From Bradyrhizobium sp. 170 (GTDB lineage: Bacteria > Pseudomonadota > Alphaproteobacteria > Rhizobiales > Xanthobacteraceae): a DNA stretch of 64,000 nucleotides. The DNA lies in contig NZ_CP064703.1 of NCBI RefSeq assembly GCF_023101085.1, forward strand, positions 5,580,001 through 5,644,000, in the 5' to 3' direction. Below the pieces are notes generated by a model. That model saw only the letters and a list, made by a program, of their open reading frames with translations. It was not told the DNA's origin and ran no database searches. The position numbers were made by a program, and so were the translations under genes. Within the stretch, counting starts at the first letter, position 1. Every line of letters begins with the position of its first letter. Below are positions 9,639 to 18,012 of the stretch, in pieces.

Positions 9639-11012
9639 TCAGCAACGCACGTCTCTGGGAACTACAGCCTCCACCGTTACGCCGCCATCCCCGGAGGCAA
9701 TCGTAAGGGAGCCACCCAGCGCCAAAATGCGCTCACGCATTCCCGTCAACCCGAAGCCAAACTTGTGATCCGGCCTTAATCCGCCGCCATTGTCGCGGAT
9801 CCGTACCAGAGCGCCGCCGCGGCCGGTGCGCACCGGCCCCGAAAGCAGTTCCGTGGGTTCAACGGTTACGTTGACGCAGGTGGCGCTCGCGTGGCGAAAG
9901 ACATTGGTCAGTGCTTCCTGAATGGTACGGTAGATCGTCAAATCGGCCGTCTCCCCTGTGTCGCCCAGCGACTGCGAAATTGCCGTTTCAATAACGACGT
10001 CGGGATGCGACTCCCCCCATAGACGCAAGAGCGCACCGAGCGCTTCGTGAAGGCCGAGCTCCGTCAGACCCACGGGCCGCAGCTTTTCAAGGACTCGCCG
10101 ATTGGACTGCTGCAACGCATTGACCTGTTCCAATATCGCGCTGCCGTGCTTTCGCGTCGCTTCCACGTTCGGATCCCTTGCATCTGCGATCCGCGTCAGC
10201 GCGCCGGCATGGGCTCGCAAGGCAAAGAGATAGGGCCCGAATTCATCGTGAAGCTCGCGTGCGATTTCCTTGCGTTCGACATCCTGCAGCGAGACGATGC
10301 GTTCGGCCAGACGCCGCTTGTCGTCAACCGCGTTGCCCAGAGTGGCGGCAAGGTGATTCAACTTGTCGCAAATGGCAGAGAATTCCGGCGGGCCATCCGG
10401 CTTTACGTGCGTGTCGTAGCCGCCGGCTTCGATCTTCGTCATCGCTTCCGAAAGCGTCTGGATCGGCGCGAGCGCCCGGCTGACGACCCTGGTCGTAATG
10501 AGGAAAAGAACGACGGCAATTACCGTGCCGATCTGAAGCTGGGTGATAATTCCATCCCAGATCTCGGCCATCTCGTCGTTCGGATGCGACGTGATCAGCA
10601 ACGAACCCGGCTTTCCCTTGATCGAGATCGGCACGTCCACCGTGGTCTTTTCGGGGTGAACCAGCGTGACAAACCATGCCGGCGGCGAGCGTGCATCGGC
10701 ATTGCCGTCAGGGTTGTCCGCCTGCCCGGGTCTCTCGACCGCTTCGCCCTGCCGCGTGATACTGACGTGGCGCAGCCGGTTGAGGTCGTGAACAATCTGG
10801 TTCAACCGCGCCTCCGGGTCCGGCGCCTCGTTCAGTCCTGCAACGATCGTATCGATGAACTCACGCGCCAACCGTATGACGCTTTGATCTTCGGCCTGAA
10901 CACGGGGCCCGGCCTCGAGCACAAGCCGCGCAACATTGATCGCCAGGCCGAGCGTGAGGACGAGCGCGAGCAGCACGTTGATCCGGGCGCGCAAGGAAAA
11001 TTTTTGCCACAT
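9639..11012 (-). CDS. flhS: Sensor histidine kinase, FlhS/MoxY type
   Basis: This 457-residue membrane kinase has transmembrane segments near residues 11-32 and 157-175 enclosing a periplasmic sensor region of the LapD/MoxY type. A HAMP-like stretch follows, then a NarX-type dimerisation domain with phospho-acceptor His255 (EIARELHDEFGP). The ATPase region shows EALTNVFRHA, RIRDNGGGL and GFGLTGMRERI. FlhS and MoxY kinases control methanol and formaldehyde oxidation in Paracoccus denitrificans. It is transcribed away from its partner flhR. The stimulus is not evident from sequence. Confidence 0.88.
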   Translation of the reverse strand: MWQKFSLRARINVLLALVLTLGLAINVARLVLEAGPRVQAEDQSVIRLAREFIDTIVAGLNEAPDPEARLNQIVHDLNRLRHVSITRQGEAVERPGQADNPDGNADARSPPAWFVTLVHPEKTTVDVPISIKGKPGSLLITSHPNDEMAEIWDGIITQLQIGTVIAVVLFLITTRVVSRALAPIQTLSEAMTKIEAGGYDTHVKPDGPPEFSAICDKLNHLAATLGNAVDDKRRLAERIVSLQDVERKEIARELHDEFGPYLFALRAHAGALTRIADARDPNVEATRKHGSAILEQVNALQQSNRRVLEKLRPVGLTELGLHEALGALLRLWGESHPDVVIETAISQSLGDTGETADLTIYRTIQEALTNVFRHASATCVNVTVEPTELLSGPVRTGRGGALVRIRDNGGGLRPDHKFGFGLTGMRERILALGGSLTIASGDGGVTVEAVVPRDVRC

Positions 11013-11084
11013 AGCCTTTGTCCAGGAGTGAAATCGCCTTTGTCTGGGAGCGAAGTCGTCTTCAGTTCCGCATCGAGGGGAGCG

Positions 11085-11113
11085 TTGACAGATAAAATAG
11101 GCGTCTATCTAAT
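11085..11113 (+). promoter_or_regulatory. Sigma-70-like promoter upstream of flhR
   Basis: TTGACA at 11085-11090 and TCTAAT at 11108-11113 are separated by exactly 17 bp and point toward flhR, whose start is about 120 bp downstream. It is one of the closest matches to a housekeeping promoter in the window and suggests constitutive expression of the response regulator. Confidence 0.55.
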
Positions 11114-11235
11114 CGAAGCGTACAGCAACATCGCTCGGGTTGCATAACCGTCGACGGCGAGTATCGCTCCGACATCGGTGCCGCGTCTCACCTGATGTGG
11201 TGCAGCAACAGGATTGACGCGGGTATTCGGGACCA

Positions 11236-11862
11236 ATGCCAATGCGCGTGCTGATCGTTGATGACCATCGAATTGTTGCTTCGGGGTGCCGTGCCCTGTT
11301 CGCGGACGACCCCGAGATCGACATATTGGAGGCCTCCGACGCGGAGAGTGGCGAGCGCGTGTTCGGCGAACGTCATCCGGATATCTGCGTGCTCGATATC
11401 AACCTGCCGACGGTGTCCGGGTTTGAACTGGCGCGACGCCTCCTCGGGCGCGATGCCTCGGCACGTATCATCATGTTCAGCATGAACGATGATCCGGTAT
11501 TCGCCGCGCGCGCCATTGAAGTCGGCGCCAAGGGTTATGTTTCCAAAGCCGGGGATCCCCAGGACCTGGTTGAGGCCATCCGTGAAGTTGCAAAGGGAGG
11601 CGCTTATCTGCCGCCGGCGATGGCGCGAAGTATTGCATTCGCGAGACCCTCGTACGCCCAGAGCCCGCTTTCAAAACTGACTTCGCGCGAGATGGAGATA
11701 TTGCGCCTGCTCAGTGCCGGCAAAAGCCTGTCCGAAATTGCGTGGATGGTCCATTCCTCCTACAAGACGGTCGCCAATACCTCCTCGATTATGCGCCAGA
11801 AGCTCGGCGTGCGTACATCTGCCGAACTGGTGCGGTTAGCAATCGAGAACCGCGTGGCTTGA
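11236..11862 (+). CDS. flhR: NarL/LuxR-type response regulator, FlhR/MoxX type
   Basis: The 208-residue protein has a receiver domain (residues 1-120) with phospho-acceptor Asp54 in CVLDINLP and conserved lysine in GYVSKAG. A linker leads to a C-terminal LuxR-type helix-turn-helix (about residues 142-205, LTSREMEILRLLSAGKSLSEIA). It diverges from the flhS-like kinase gene and lies 36 bp upstream of fghA in the same direction, so it may be cotranscribed with fghA. By analogy with Paracoccus FlhSR it should activate the xoxF/formaldehyde genes. A second ATG two codons in (MRVLIV) is an equally good start. Confidence 0.9.
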   Translation: MPMRVLIVDDHRIVASGCRALFADDPEIDILEASDAESGERVFGERHPDICVLDINLPTVSGFELARRLLGRDASARIIMFSMNDDPVFAARAIEVGAKGYVSKAGDPQDLVEAIREVAKGGAYLPPAMARSIAFARPSYAQSPLSKLTSREMEILRLLSAGKSLSEIAWMVHSSYKTVANTSSIMRQKLGVRTSAELVRLAIENRVA

Positions 11863-11898
11863 GATGATGACGCAGCGCGGCGCTGGAGTGGTTAATTC

Positions 11899-12744
11899 AT
11901 GACGATGCAAACCGTTTCGCTCAACAAATCGCACAACGGCGTGCAGGGCGTTTACAAGCACGCCAGCCGCGAAACCGGCACCGACATGACCTTCTCGGTC
12001 TATGTGCCTCCGCACGCCGGCGGCGCCAGGCTGCCGGTGGTCTGGTATCTCTCCGGCCTGACCTGCACCCACGCCAATGTGACGGAAAAGGGCGAATTCC
12101 GCAGCGCCTGCGCCGCGCTTGGACTGATCTTCGTTGCGCCCGACACCAGCCCGCGCGGTGAAGGCGTGCCCGGCGATCCCGCCAATGCCTACGATTTCGG
12201 GCTTGGCGCCGGCTTCTATGTCGATGCGACACAGGAACCATTCGCCCGCAATTACCGCATGTGGAGCTACGTCACGGAAGAGCTGCCGAAACTGGTCGCT
12301 GAAAACTTTCCGGTCGACGCCAATCGACAATCCATTCTCGGCCACTCCATGGGCGGTCACGGCGCGCTGACGGTCGCGCTGCGCCATCCCGATCGATATC
12401 GCGCGGCAAGCGCGTTTTCGCCGATCGTTGCGCCCTCGCAGGTGCCCTGGGGTATCAAGGCCCTCGGCGGCTATCTCGGCGACATCAGGCAAGCATGGCG
12501 CAAGCACGATGCGGTGGCGTTGATCGAGGATGGCGCCAGAGTGTCCGATCTCCTGGTCGACTACGGTGACGCCGATCAGTTTCTGGCCGAACAGCTCCGC
12601 CCGGAGCTGCTGCAGGGCGCATGCGAGAAAGCCAAAATCCCCCTCACCTTGCGCCGGCAGCCCGGCTATGACCACAGCTACTACTTCATCTCCACGTTCA
12701 TGTCCGATCATCTGCGCTGGCACGCGGAGCGCCTGAAGGGCTGA
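11899..12744 (+). CDS. fghA: S-formylglutathione hydrolase
   Basis: The enzyme hydrolyses S-formylglutathione to formate and glutathione, the last step of glutathione-linked formaldehyde oxidation. The 281-residue alpha/beta hydrolase matches the esterase D family length and shows nucleophile Ser150 in GHSMGG, acid Asp226 (DYGDADQF) and His259 (PGYDHSYYF). The conserved WYLSGLTCTHAN oxyanion-side motif is also present. It completes the pathway with gfa and the dehydrogenase gene, which lie about 9 kb away in the xoxF operon on the other strand. Confidence 0.96.
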   Translation: MTMQTVSLNKSHNGVQGVYKHASRETGTDMTFSVYVPPHAGGARLPVVWYLSGLTCTHANVTEKGEFRSACAALGLIFVAPDTSPRGEGVPGDPANAYDFGLGAGFYVDATQEPFARNYRMWSYVTEELPKLVAENFPVDANRQSILGHSMGGHGALTVALRHPDRYRAASAFSPIVAPSQVPWGIKALGGYLGDIRQAWRKHDAVALIEDGARVSDLLVDYGDADQFLAEQLRPELLQGACEKAKIPLTLRRQPGYDHSYYFISTFMSDHLRWHAERLKG

Positions 12745-12745
12745 A

Positions 12746-12780
12746 ACGGCGTGAAGCCGTCCCAACCGAGAATTGGGTTG
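12746..12780 (+). terminator. Two small adjacent stem-loops after fghA
   Basis: ACGGC/GCCGT (12746-12760) and CCCAA/TTGGG (12761-12777) form two consecutive short hairpins directly after the fghA stop. No T-tract follows, so termination is uncertain. They could mark the boundary between fghA and the ABC operon. Confidence 0.3.
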
Positions 12781-12860
12781 CAAGCCAAGACAATTCGGTC
12801 ATGGTTCAAGCCAACGGCCTTCGATACGGCGAAGTCGAGAAGGCCTGTCAGGGAGGAGCC

Positions 12861-14042
12861 ATGATCCGATGGTTGGTCGCTGCGATCGGTTTCTGCATCG
12901 CGGCCACCCCCGTGCTCGCGGCCGACCCCATCGAGATCGGCATCGGCTATCTCGGCCGCACCGGCGTCAAGGCGAAATTGTCGCTGGTCGAACTGCCAGC
13001 CGAGAATGACGGCCTTGCCGGCGCACGCCTTGCGATCGAAGACAACAACACCACGGGAAAATTCCTCAACCAGCACTTCACGCTGGAGGAAGTCCGCCTC
13101 AAGGACAATGAGGATGTCGCGAAGGCAGCAGCAGCGCTTGCCGCGCGCACCGGCTTCATCATTGCCGACCTTCCGGCGGACGAGTTATTGAAGGCAGCCG
13201 ACACGCTTCGCGATCGCGGCACGCTGCTGTTGAATGCCGGCGCGATCGACGACCGGTTGCGCGAGCAGGATTGTCGCGCCAATGTGATCCATGTCGCGCC
13301 GACGCGTTCGATGCTGGCGGATGCGCTTGCCCAGTATCTGGTGTGGAAGCAATGGAAACGTTGGCTGTTCGTCGTCGGTTCGCATGACCAGGACAAGTTG
13401 TACGCCGACGCATTGCGCCGCGCAGCGACGCGCTTCGGCGCCAAGATCGTTCAGGAACGAATCTTTGAGGATACCGGCGGCGCCCGGCGGACCGATAGCG
13501 GCGTCACCTTGATCCAGCGGCAAATCCCGGTGTTCACCCAGCAGGCGCCCGCCTATGACGTCCTCGTCGCTGCTGACGAAAGCGAGGTTTTTGCGTCCTA
13601 CCTGCCCTACCGCACCTGGGACCCGCGGCCGGTTGCCGGTTCGGCCGGGCTGGTTCCGACCAGTTGGCACGCGGCGCAGGACCAGTGGGGCGCGATCCAG
13701 ATCCAGAACCGGTTTGCAAAATTGAATTTGCGACACATGAGCGCACTGGACATGCAAGCATGGATGGCAGTGCGCATAATCGGCGAAGCGGCGTCGCGCA
13801 CGAAGTCCGGTGAACCAAAGGCGGTATCGGATTTCCTCAAGGGACCCGACTTTTCCATTGCGGCGTTCAAGGGCCGGCGGCTGACGCTGCGGGATTGGAA
13901 CCTGCAGCTTCGTCAACCGATCCTGCTGGTCGATGGACGCATGGTAGTCTCGGTTTCACCGCAGGAGGGATTTTTGCACCAGGTGTCGGAGCTCGATACG
14001 CTTGGCGTCGATCGGCCCGAAACCAAGTGCAGGCTGCAATGA
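12861..14042 (+). CDS. PQQ-associated ABC transporter substrate-binding protein
   Basis: The 393-residue exported protein has a signal peptide (MIRWLVAAIGFCIAATPVLA) and the type I periplasmic-binding fold seen in branched-chain amino acid receptors. It matches the family found only beside PQQ-dependent alcohol dehydrogenases (ABC transporter substrate-binding protein, PQQ-dependent alcohol dehydrogenase system). The start at 12861 is set by GGGAGGAG a few bases upstream. The next gene begins just after the stop, so five genes form one operon. The substrate is unknown; similar clusters in Methylobacterium are linked to lanthanide transport. Confidence 0.85.
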   Translation: MIRWLVAAIGFCIAATPVLAADPIEIGIGYLGRTGVKAKLSLVELPAENDGLAGARLAIEDNNTTGKFLNQHFTLEEVRLKDNEDVAKAAAALAARTGFIIADLPADELLKAADTLRDRGTLLLNAGAIDDRLREQDCRANVIHVAPTRSMLADALAQYLVWKQWKRWLFVVGSHDQDKLYADALRRAATRFGAKIVQERIFEDTGGARRTDSGVTLIQRQIPVFTQQAPAYDVLVAADESEVFASYLPYRTWDPRPVAGSAGLVPTSWHAAQDQWGAIQIQNRFAKLNLRHMSALDMQAWMAVRIIGEAASRTKSGEPKAVSDFLKGPDFSIAAFKGRRLTLRDWNLQLRQPILLVDGRMVVSVSPQEGFLHQVSELDTLGVDRPETKCRLQ

Positions 14043-14059
14043 AGGAGGATGGATTGCGT

Positions 14060-15031
14060 ATGTGGCATCGCTGCCTGCTTTCAGGAATGGCTGTCTGGCT
14101 CGCGGCGGCGGCCCCCGCCTCGGCCTTCATCGCCTATGTGTCCAACGAAAAGAGCAACACTGTATCGGTAATCGATACGGACAATTGGACCGTTACCAAG
14201 ACCATCAAGGTCGGCCAGCGGCCGCGCGGCATCGAGTTCACGCGGGACGGCAAGTTTGTATTCGTGGCCGTCGGCGACGACGACAGCATTCAGGTCATCG
14301 ACGTTGCGAAGCAGGAGGTGGTCGACACCCTGCCCTCCGGCCCGGATCCCGAACTGTTTGCCTTGGATGCCGACGGCAAGATCCTCTACGTCGCCAACGA
14401 AAACGACAACACGGTGACCATCATCGACGTCGAAAAGCGCGCCCGCCTCGGCGAGATCCAGGTCGGCGTCGAGCCGGAGGGCATGGCCATCAGCCCGGAC
14501 GGCAAGATCCTGATCAATACTTCCGAGACCACCAACATGGCGCATTTCATCGACACCACGACGCGCCAGATCATTGCCAATGTACTGGTCGATGCCCGCC
14601 CGCGCTTCGCCGAGTTCAAGCGCGATAATTCCGAGGTGTGGGTATCATCGGAGATCGGCGGCACCGTTTCGGTGATCGACCCGGTCAAGCGGGTGGTGAC
14701 CGACAAGATTTCATTCAACATTCCAGGCCTGCGGAGCGAAGCCATCCAGCCGGTCGGCATCGGCATGACCAAGGACGGCAAGACCGCTTTCGTCGCGCTC
14801 GGTCCCGCCAATCGCGTCGCGGTCGTCGATGCCACCAGCCACAAGGTCACCAAATATCTGCTGGTGGGTCAGCGGGTATGGCACATGGCATTCACCCCGG
14901 ACGAGAAATATCTGATGGTTACCAACGGCGTTTCGAACGACGTCTCGGTGATTGACGTCGCCGCGCAAAAGGTCATCAAGACGATCCAGGTCGGCGAGCT
15001 GCCCTGGGGTATCACGATTGCACAACCATGA
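14060..15031 (+). CDS. YVTN-repeat beta-propeller protein, PQQ-system associated
   Basis: The 324-residue protein has a signal peptide (MWHRCLLSGMAVWLAAAAPASA). At least seven repeats of about 42 residues follow, each containing a YVSNE/YVANE-type strand and a VSVIDxxxxKVxxTIxVG strand, which build a propeller. AAGGAGG lies about 10 nt upstream of the ATG at 14060; an ATG at 14039 overlapping the previous stop is an alternative. It is the beta-propeller component that accompanies the PQQ-associated ABC system and probably works in the periplasm. Its exact role is unknown. Confidence 0.85.
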   Translation: MWHRCLLSGMAVWLAAAAPASAFIAYVSNEKSNTVSVIDTDNWTVTKTIKVGQRPRGIEFTRDGKFVFVAVGDDDSIQVIDVAKQEVVDTLPSGPDPELFALDADGKILYVANENDNTVTIIDVEKRARLGEIQVGVEPEGMAISPDGKILINTSETTNMAHFIDTTTRQIIANVLVDARPRFAEFKRDNSEVWVSSEIGGTVSVIDPVKRVVTDKISFNIPGLRSEAIQPVGIGMTKDGKTAFVALGPANRVAVVDATSHKVTKYLLVGQRVWHMAFTPDEKYLMVTNGVSNDVSVIDVAAQKVIKTIQVGELPWGITIAQP

Positions 15032-15849
15032 CGGCCACTGACGCATTTTCCGCCGGTCAGAACACGCAGGACATCGCTTCCCGGCTAGACGCCGCGGAGA
15101 TGCCGGCATTGTCGATCGACGGCGTCAGCCATACCTACGGCGCGCGACAGGCGCTGATCGACATCGGCTTCACGGTTGCGCCGGCCAGTTTCACGGCGCT
15201 GCTTGGCCTGAATGGCGCCGGCAAGAGCACGCTGTTCTCGCTGATCACGCGGCTGTTCGGAATCCAGCGCGGGCGTATCGGCATTTTCGGCCATGACGTC
15301 GCACATGCACCCGGCGAAGCATTGCGGCTGCTCGGCGTGGTATTTCAGCCCCGCACGCTCGATCTCGACCTCTCGGTAACGCAGAACCTGCTTTATCACG
15401 CCGCCCTGCACGGCATCGCCAGGCGCGATGCGCGCGCGCGCAGCGGCGAAGTGCTGGCCCGCATCGGCATTGCCGACCGCGCCGGCAGCAAGGTGCGCGA
15501 CCTCTCCGGCGGCCAGATGCGGCGATTGGAAATCGCACGCGCACTGCTGCACCGCCCGCGTCTGCTCCTGCTCGACGAGGCAACCGTCGGCCTCGACGTC
15601 AAGGCCCGCGCCGACATCCTCAACCACGTCCGCCAGCTTGTTACCGAACAGGGAATAAGCGTGTTGTGGGCGACGCATCTGTTCGACGAGATCGGTTCAA
15701 ACGACGATCTGGTAGTGCTGCATCAGGGCCGCGTACTGGCTCAGGGCAAGGTGGCGCGGGTTATCGCCGATACCGGCGGCAGCGATATCAACACGGCGTT
15801 CATGCGGCTGACCGGCTCCACCGCGCAGAGCGGGAGCCCAACGTCATGA
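15028..15849 (+). CDS. ABC transporter ATP-binding protein, PQQ-dependent alcohol dehydrogenase system
   Basis: The 273-residue ATPase has Walker A GLNGAGKST, signature LSGGQMRR, Walker B LLLLDEAT and the switch histidine in WATHLFDE. It starts with an ATG overlapping the stop of the propeller gene (ATGA) and ends overlapping the permease gene, so the products are translationally coupled. With the ABC-2 permease it resembles the PedC-type transporters beside PQQ ethanol dehydrogenases. ABC-2 partners usually export, while a binding protein usually signals import, so the direction of transport is open. Confidence 0.92.
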   Translation: MTATDAFSAGQNTQDIASRLDAAEMPALSIDGVSHTYGARQALIDIGFTVAPASFTALLGLNGAGKSTLFSLITRLFGIQRGRIGIFGHDVAHAPGEALRLLGVVFQPRTLDLDLSVTQNLLYHAALHGIARRDARARSGEVLARIGIADRAGSKVRDLSGGQMRRLEIARALLHRPRLLLLDEATVGLDVKARADILNHVRQLVTEQGISVLWATHLFDEIGSNDDLVVLHQGRVLAQGKVARVIADTGGSDINTAFMRLTGSTAQSGSPTS

Positions 15850-16694
15850 CATCAGCAGCCATGAGGCCGGTCCGAAGCGGATTCTCGCTCGCCGAATATT
15901 TCACCTGCCTGAGCGGCATTGTCTGGCGCGAGGCGCTTCGCTTCCTGCATCAGCGCGAACGCTTCATCTCGGCGCTGGTGCGGCCCCTGGTGTGGCTGTT
16001 CATCTTCGCCGCCGGCTTCCGTCAGGTGCTCGGCCTCTCCATCATCCCGCCATACGAAACCTACATCCTGTACGAGGTCTACATCGCGCCCGGCCTGATG
16101 GCGATGATCCAGCTCTTCAACGGCATGCAGTCTTCCCTCTCCATGGTCTATGACCGCGAGATGGGCAATATGCGGACATTGCTGGTGAGCCCGCTGCCGC
16201 GATGGTTTCTCCTGTCCTGCAAGCTTCTGGCGGGAACCGCGGTCTCGCTGCTTCAGGTGTATGCCTTCCTGCTGATCGCCTGGTTCTGGGATATCGCGCC
16301 GCCGCCGGCCGGCTATCTCACGGTGCTGCCGGCGCTGGTGCTATCAGGCCTGATGCTCGGTGCCCTGGGGATGCTGATCTCCTCAGGCATCAAGCAGCTT
16401 GAGAATTTTGCGGGCGTGATGAACTTTGTCATCTTCCCGATGTTCTTCGCCTCGTCAGCGCTCTATCCGCTGTGGCGCATCCTGGAGAGCAGCCCGATGC
16501 TTTACTACGTCTGCCTGTTCAATCCGTTCACGCATGCCGTGGAGCTGATACGTTTCGCGCTATATGGGCAAGTGAACTGGATCGCGCTCGCGGTCGTCGG
16601 CGGCTGCACGATCGCCTTCATGGTCGGCGCAATTTACGCCTACGATCCATCGCGCGGCCTGATACGTCGCGGGCCGGCCGGAGGCGAGACATGA
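15846..16694 (+). CDS. ABC-2 type permease, PQQ-dependent alcohol dehydrogenase system
   Basis: The 282-residue membrane protein has about six hydrophobic segments and the ABC-2 pattern (VWLFIFAAGFRQVLG, DREMGNMRTLLVSPLPRWFLL, LFNPFTHAVELIRFALYG). The ATG at 15846 overlaps the stop of the ATPase gene, with GGGAG upstream. It is the membrane partner of that ATPase in the inner membrane. The longer open frame beginning at 15666 overlaps the ATPase and was not used. Confidence 0.92.
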   Translation: MTSAAMRPVRSGFSLAEYFTCLSGIVWREALRFLHQRERFISALVRPLVWLFIFAAGFRQVLGLSIIPPYETYILYEVYIAPGLMAMIQLFNGMQSSLSMVYDREMGNMRTLLVSPLPRWFLLSCKLLAGTAVSLLQVYAFLLIAWFWDIAPPPAGYLTVLPALVLSGLMLGALGMLISSGIKQLENFAGVMNFVIFPMFFASSALYPLWRILESSPMLYYVCLFNPFTHAVELIRFALYGQVNWIALAVVGGCTIAFMVGAIYAYDPSRGLIRRGPAGGET

Positions 16695-17302
16695 GGCATC
16701 GGATCGCAATCGCGGCATTGCTCGCCGCTACGGTGACCGGCGGAATCTGCCATGCCGCCGATCCGCGCTATCCGGACTGGCCATGCGTGCAGGCCAAGGT
16801 GCCCGAGATTTCGCTTGCCGCGGTGTGGGCAGGCCCACCGCTCGACGACGTCTCCGGCAAGTGGAAGGACGATGCCAAGGTCAGTACGCTGGTCGCAAAG
16901 CTGGCGGCGAGGCGTACCCCTCTCGAGGAAGCGCAGAAGGCAATCACCGAATATCTGAACGGTGCAGCCGACAAGACCGGAAGCGGAAAACTGCTGTTTG
17001 CCGGCCTGTTCGATTCGCTCAATGCCCAACGCTCCCAGGTCTTGAACGGGCTGGAGCGCGTGACCCGCAAGCAGCGCGAGGCGGCCGACAAAATACGCGC
17101 TGATACGCTTTCCCTGCAGGCGCTGCAGGGAGAGTCCCAGCGCGATCAAGCCAAGATCGACGACCTCGGCAATCAGCTTGTTTGGCAGACGCGCATCTTC
17201 GAAGACCGGCAGCGCGTCATCAAATTCGTCTGCGAGGTGCCGACGGCGATCGACCAGCGTCTGTTCGCCCTCGGACGAACGATTCAGCAGGAAATCGAAT
17301 AG
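16691..17302 (+). CDS. Exported helical protein of unknown function in PQQ-ABC operon
   Basis: This 203-residue protein has a signal peptide (about residues 1-22, ending CHA). Its first mature segment contains PRYPDWPCVQAKVPEIS, followed by a mostly helical, charged region (residues 95-190) rich in Q, R and D/E that could form a coiled coil. The start overlaps the permease stop (ATGA), so it is the last gene of the operon. Homologues are conserved in PQQ-ABC clusters, but I know of no assigned function. Confidence 0.8.
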   Translation: MRHRIAIAALLAATVTGGICHAADPRYPDWPCVQAKVPEISLAAVWAGPPLDDVSGKWKDDAKVSTLVAKLAARRTPLEEAQKAITEYLNGAADKTGSGKLLFAGLFDSLNAQRSQVLNGLERVTRKQREAADKIRADTLSLQALQGESQRDQAKIDDLGNQLVWQTRIFEDRQRVIKFVCEVPTAIDQRLFALGRTIQQEIE

Positions 17303-17436
17303 CCGCTGGCAGGATGAGACCAAGTTGGGCCGAGACGACGGACCATCCCGTGCCCCGGACGCAAGCGGCTGGAGTGCTGCGAGACCAGCCCTATTCTACT
17401 TTGCATGGGGTTGTTTTCGACATTTTGTGTCCCGCC

Positions 17437-18012
17437 CTAATGCACCGATGGCGCCGCCTCGCCTGCCCGCGGTTCCGGCTGCGCCTCCATCAACGCCAGC
17501 CCGGCCCGTTCCCAGCCATCCGTTCCTTCGGAGTACCACGCAACGTTGGCGTAGCCGTAGGTTAGGATTCGCTTTGCCGCGTTCCAGGACATCCAGCAAT
17601 CGGCCTGACAGTAAACCACCACCAGCGCGGTAGTGTTGCCCGCCGTCGCGCGGACGAGCCCCCGCCGCAGATAGTCTTCCGTCGCCGCCGCGAGCTTTCC
17701 GTAGCCAGTATCCGGCAGCCACACGCTGCCGGGAATGTTGAGCCGCGGCTGGTCGCGCCAGACCGTGCCTTGAGGAAGATTTGGCGGCTTCGGCGCGCGG
17801 GGCATTACGTCGATGAACACGCCCGCTTTTGCTTGCCAGATCGCGCCGGCCTCCGCGGTCGTCAGAACACGCGCGCCTGAGAGCGTCGCGGGAACCGGCG
17901 CACGGTAATCTTCCATGCGGTACCCGTCCGGTTCGGGAGGCCCTTCCTGCGCTGATGCCGAGACACTGAATGTGAATGCCGCAAGGATCAGACCTGCGAG
18001 CGATTCCTTCAT
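17437..18012 (-). CDS. PQQ-dependent catabolism-associated cysteine-motif protein, rhodanese-like
   Basis: The 191-residue exported protein (signal peptide ends ASA, residue 20) has a rhodanese-like fold with FIDVMPR and the family signature CQADCW. Cys135 and Cys139 are followed by WMSWNAAKR. The family is known as PQQ-associated CXXCW motif proteins, although three residues separate the cysteines here. The start at 18012 overlaps the stop of the XoxJ-like gene (ATGA). A much longer frame reading upstream overlaps that gene and is spurious. A role in periplasmic thiol or sulfur chemistry near the quinoprotein is inferred. Confidence 0.86.
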   Translation of the reverse strand: MKESLAGLILAAFTFSVSASAQEGPPEPDGYRMEDYRAPVPATLSGARVLTTAEAGAIWQAKAGVFIDVMPRAPKPPNLPQGTVWRDQPRLNIPGSVWLPDTGYGKLAAATEDYLRRGLVRATAGNTTALVVVYCQADCWMSWNAAKRILTYGYANVAWYSEGTDGWERAGLALMEAQPEPRAGEAAPSVH

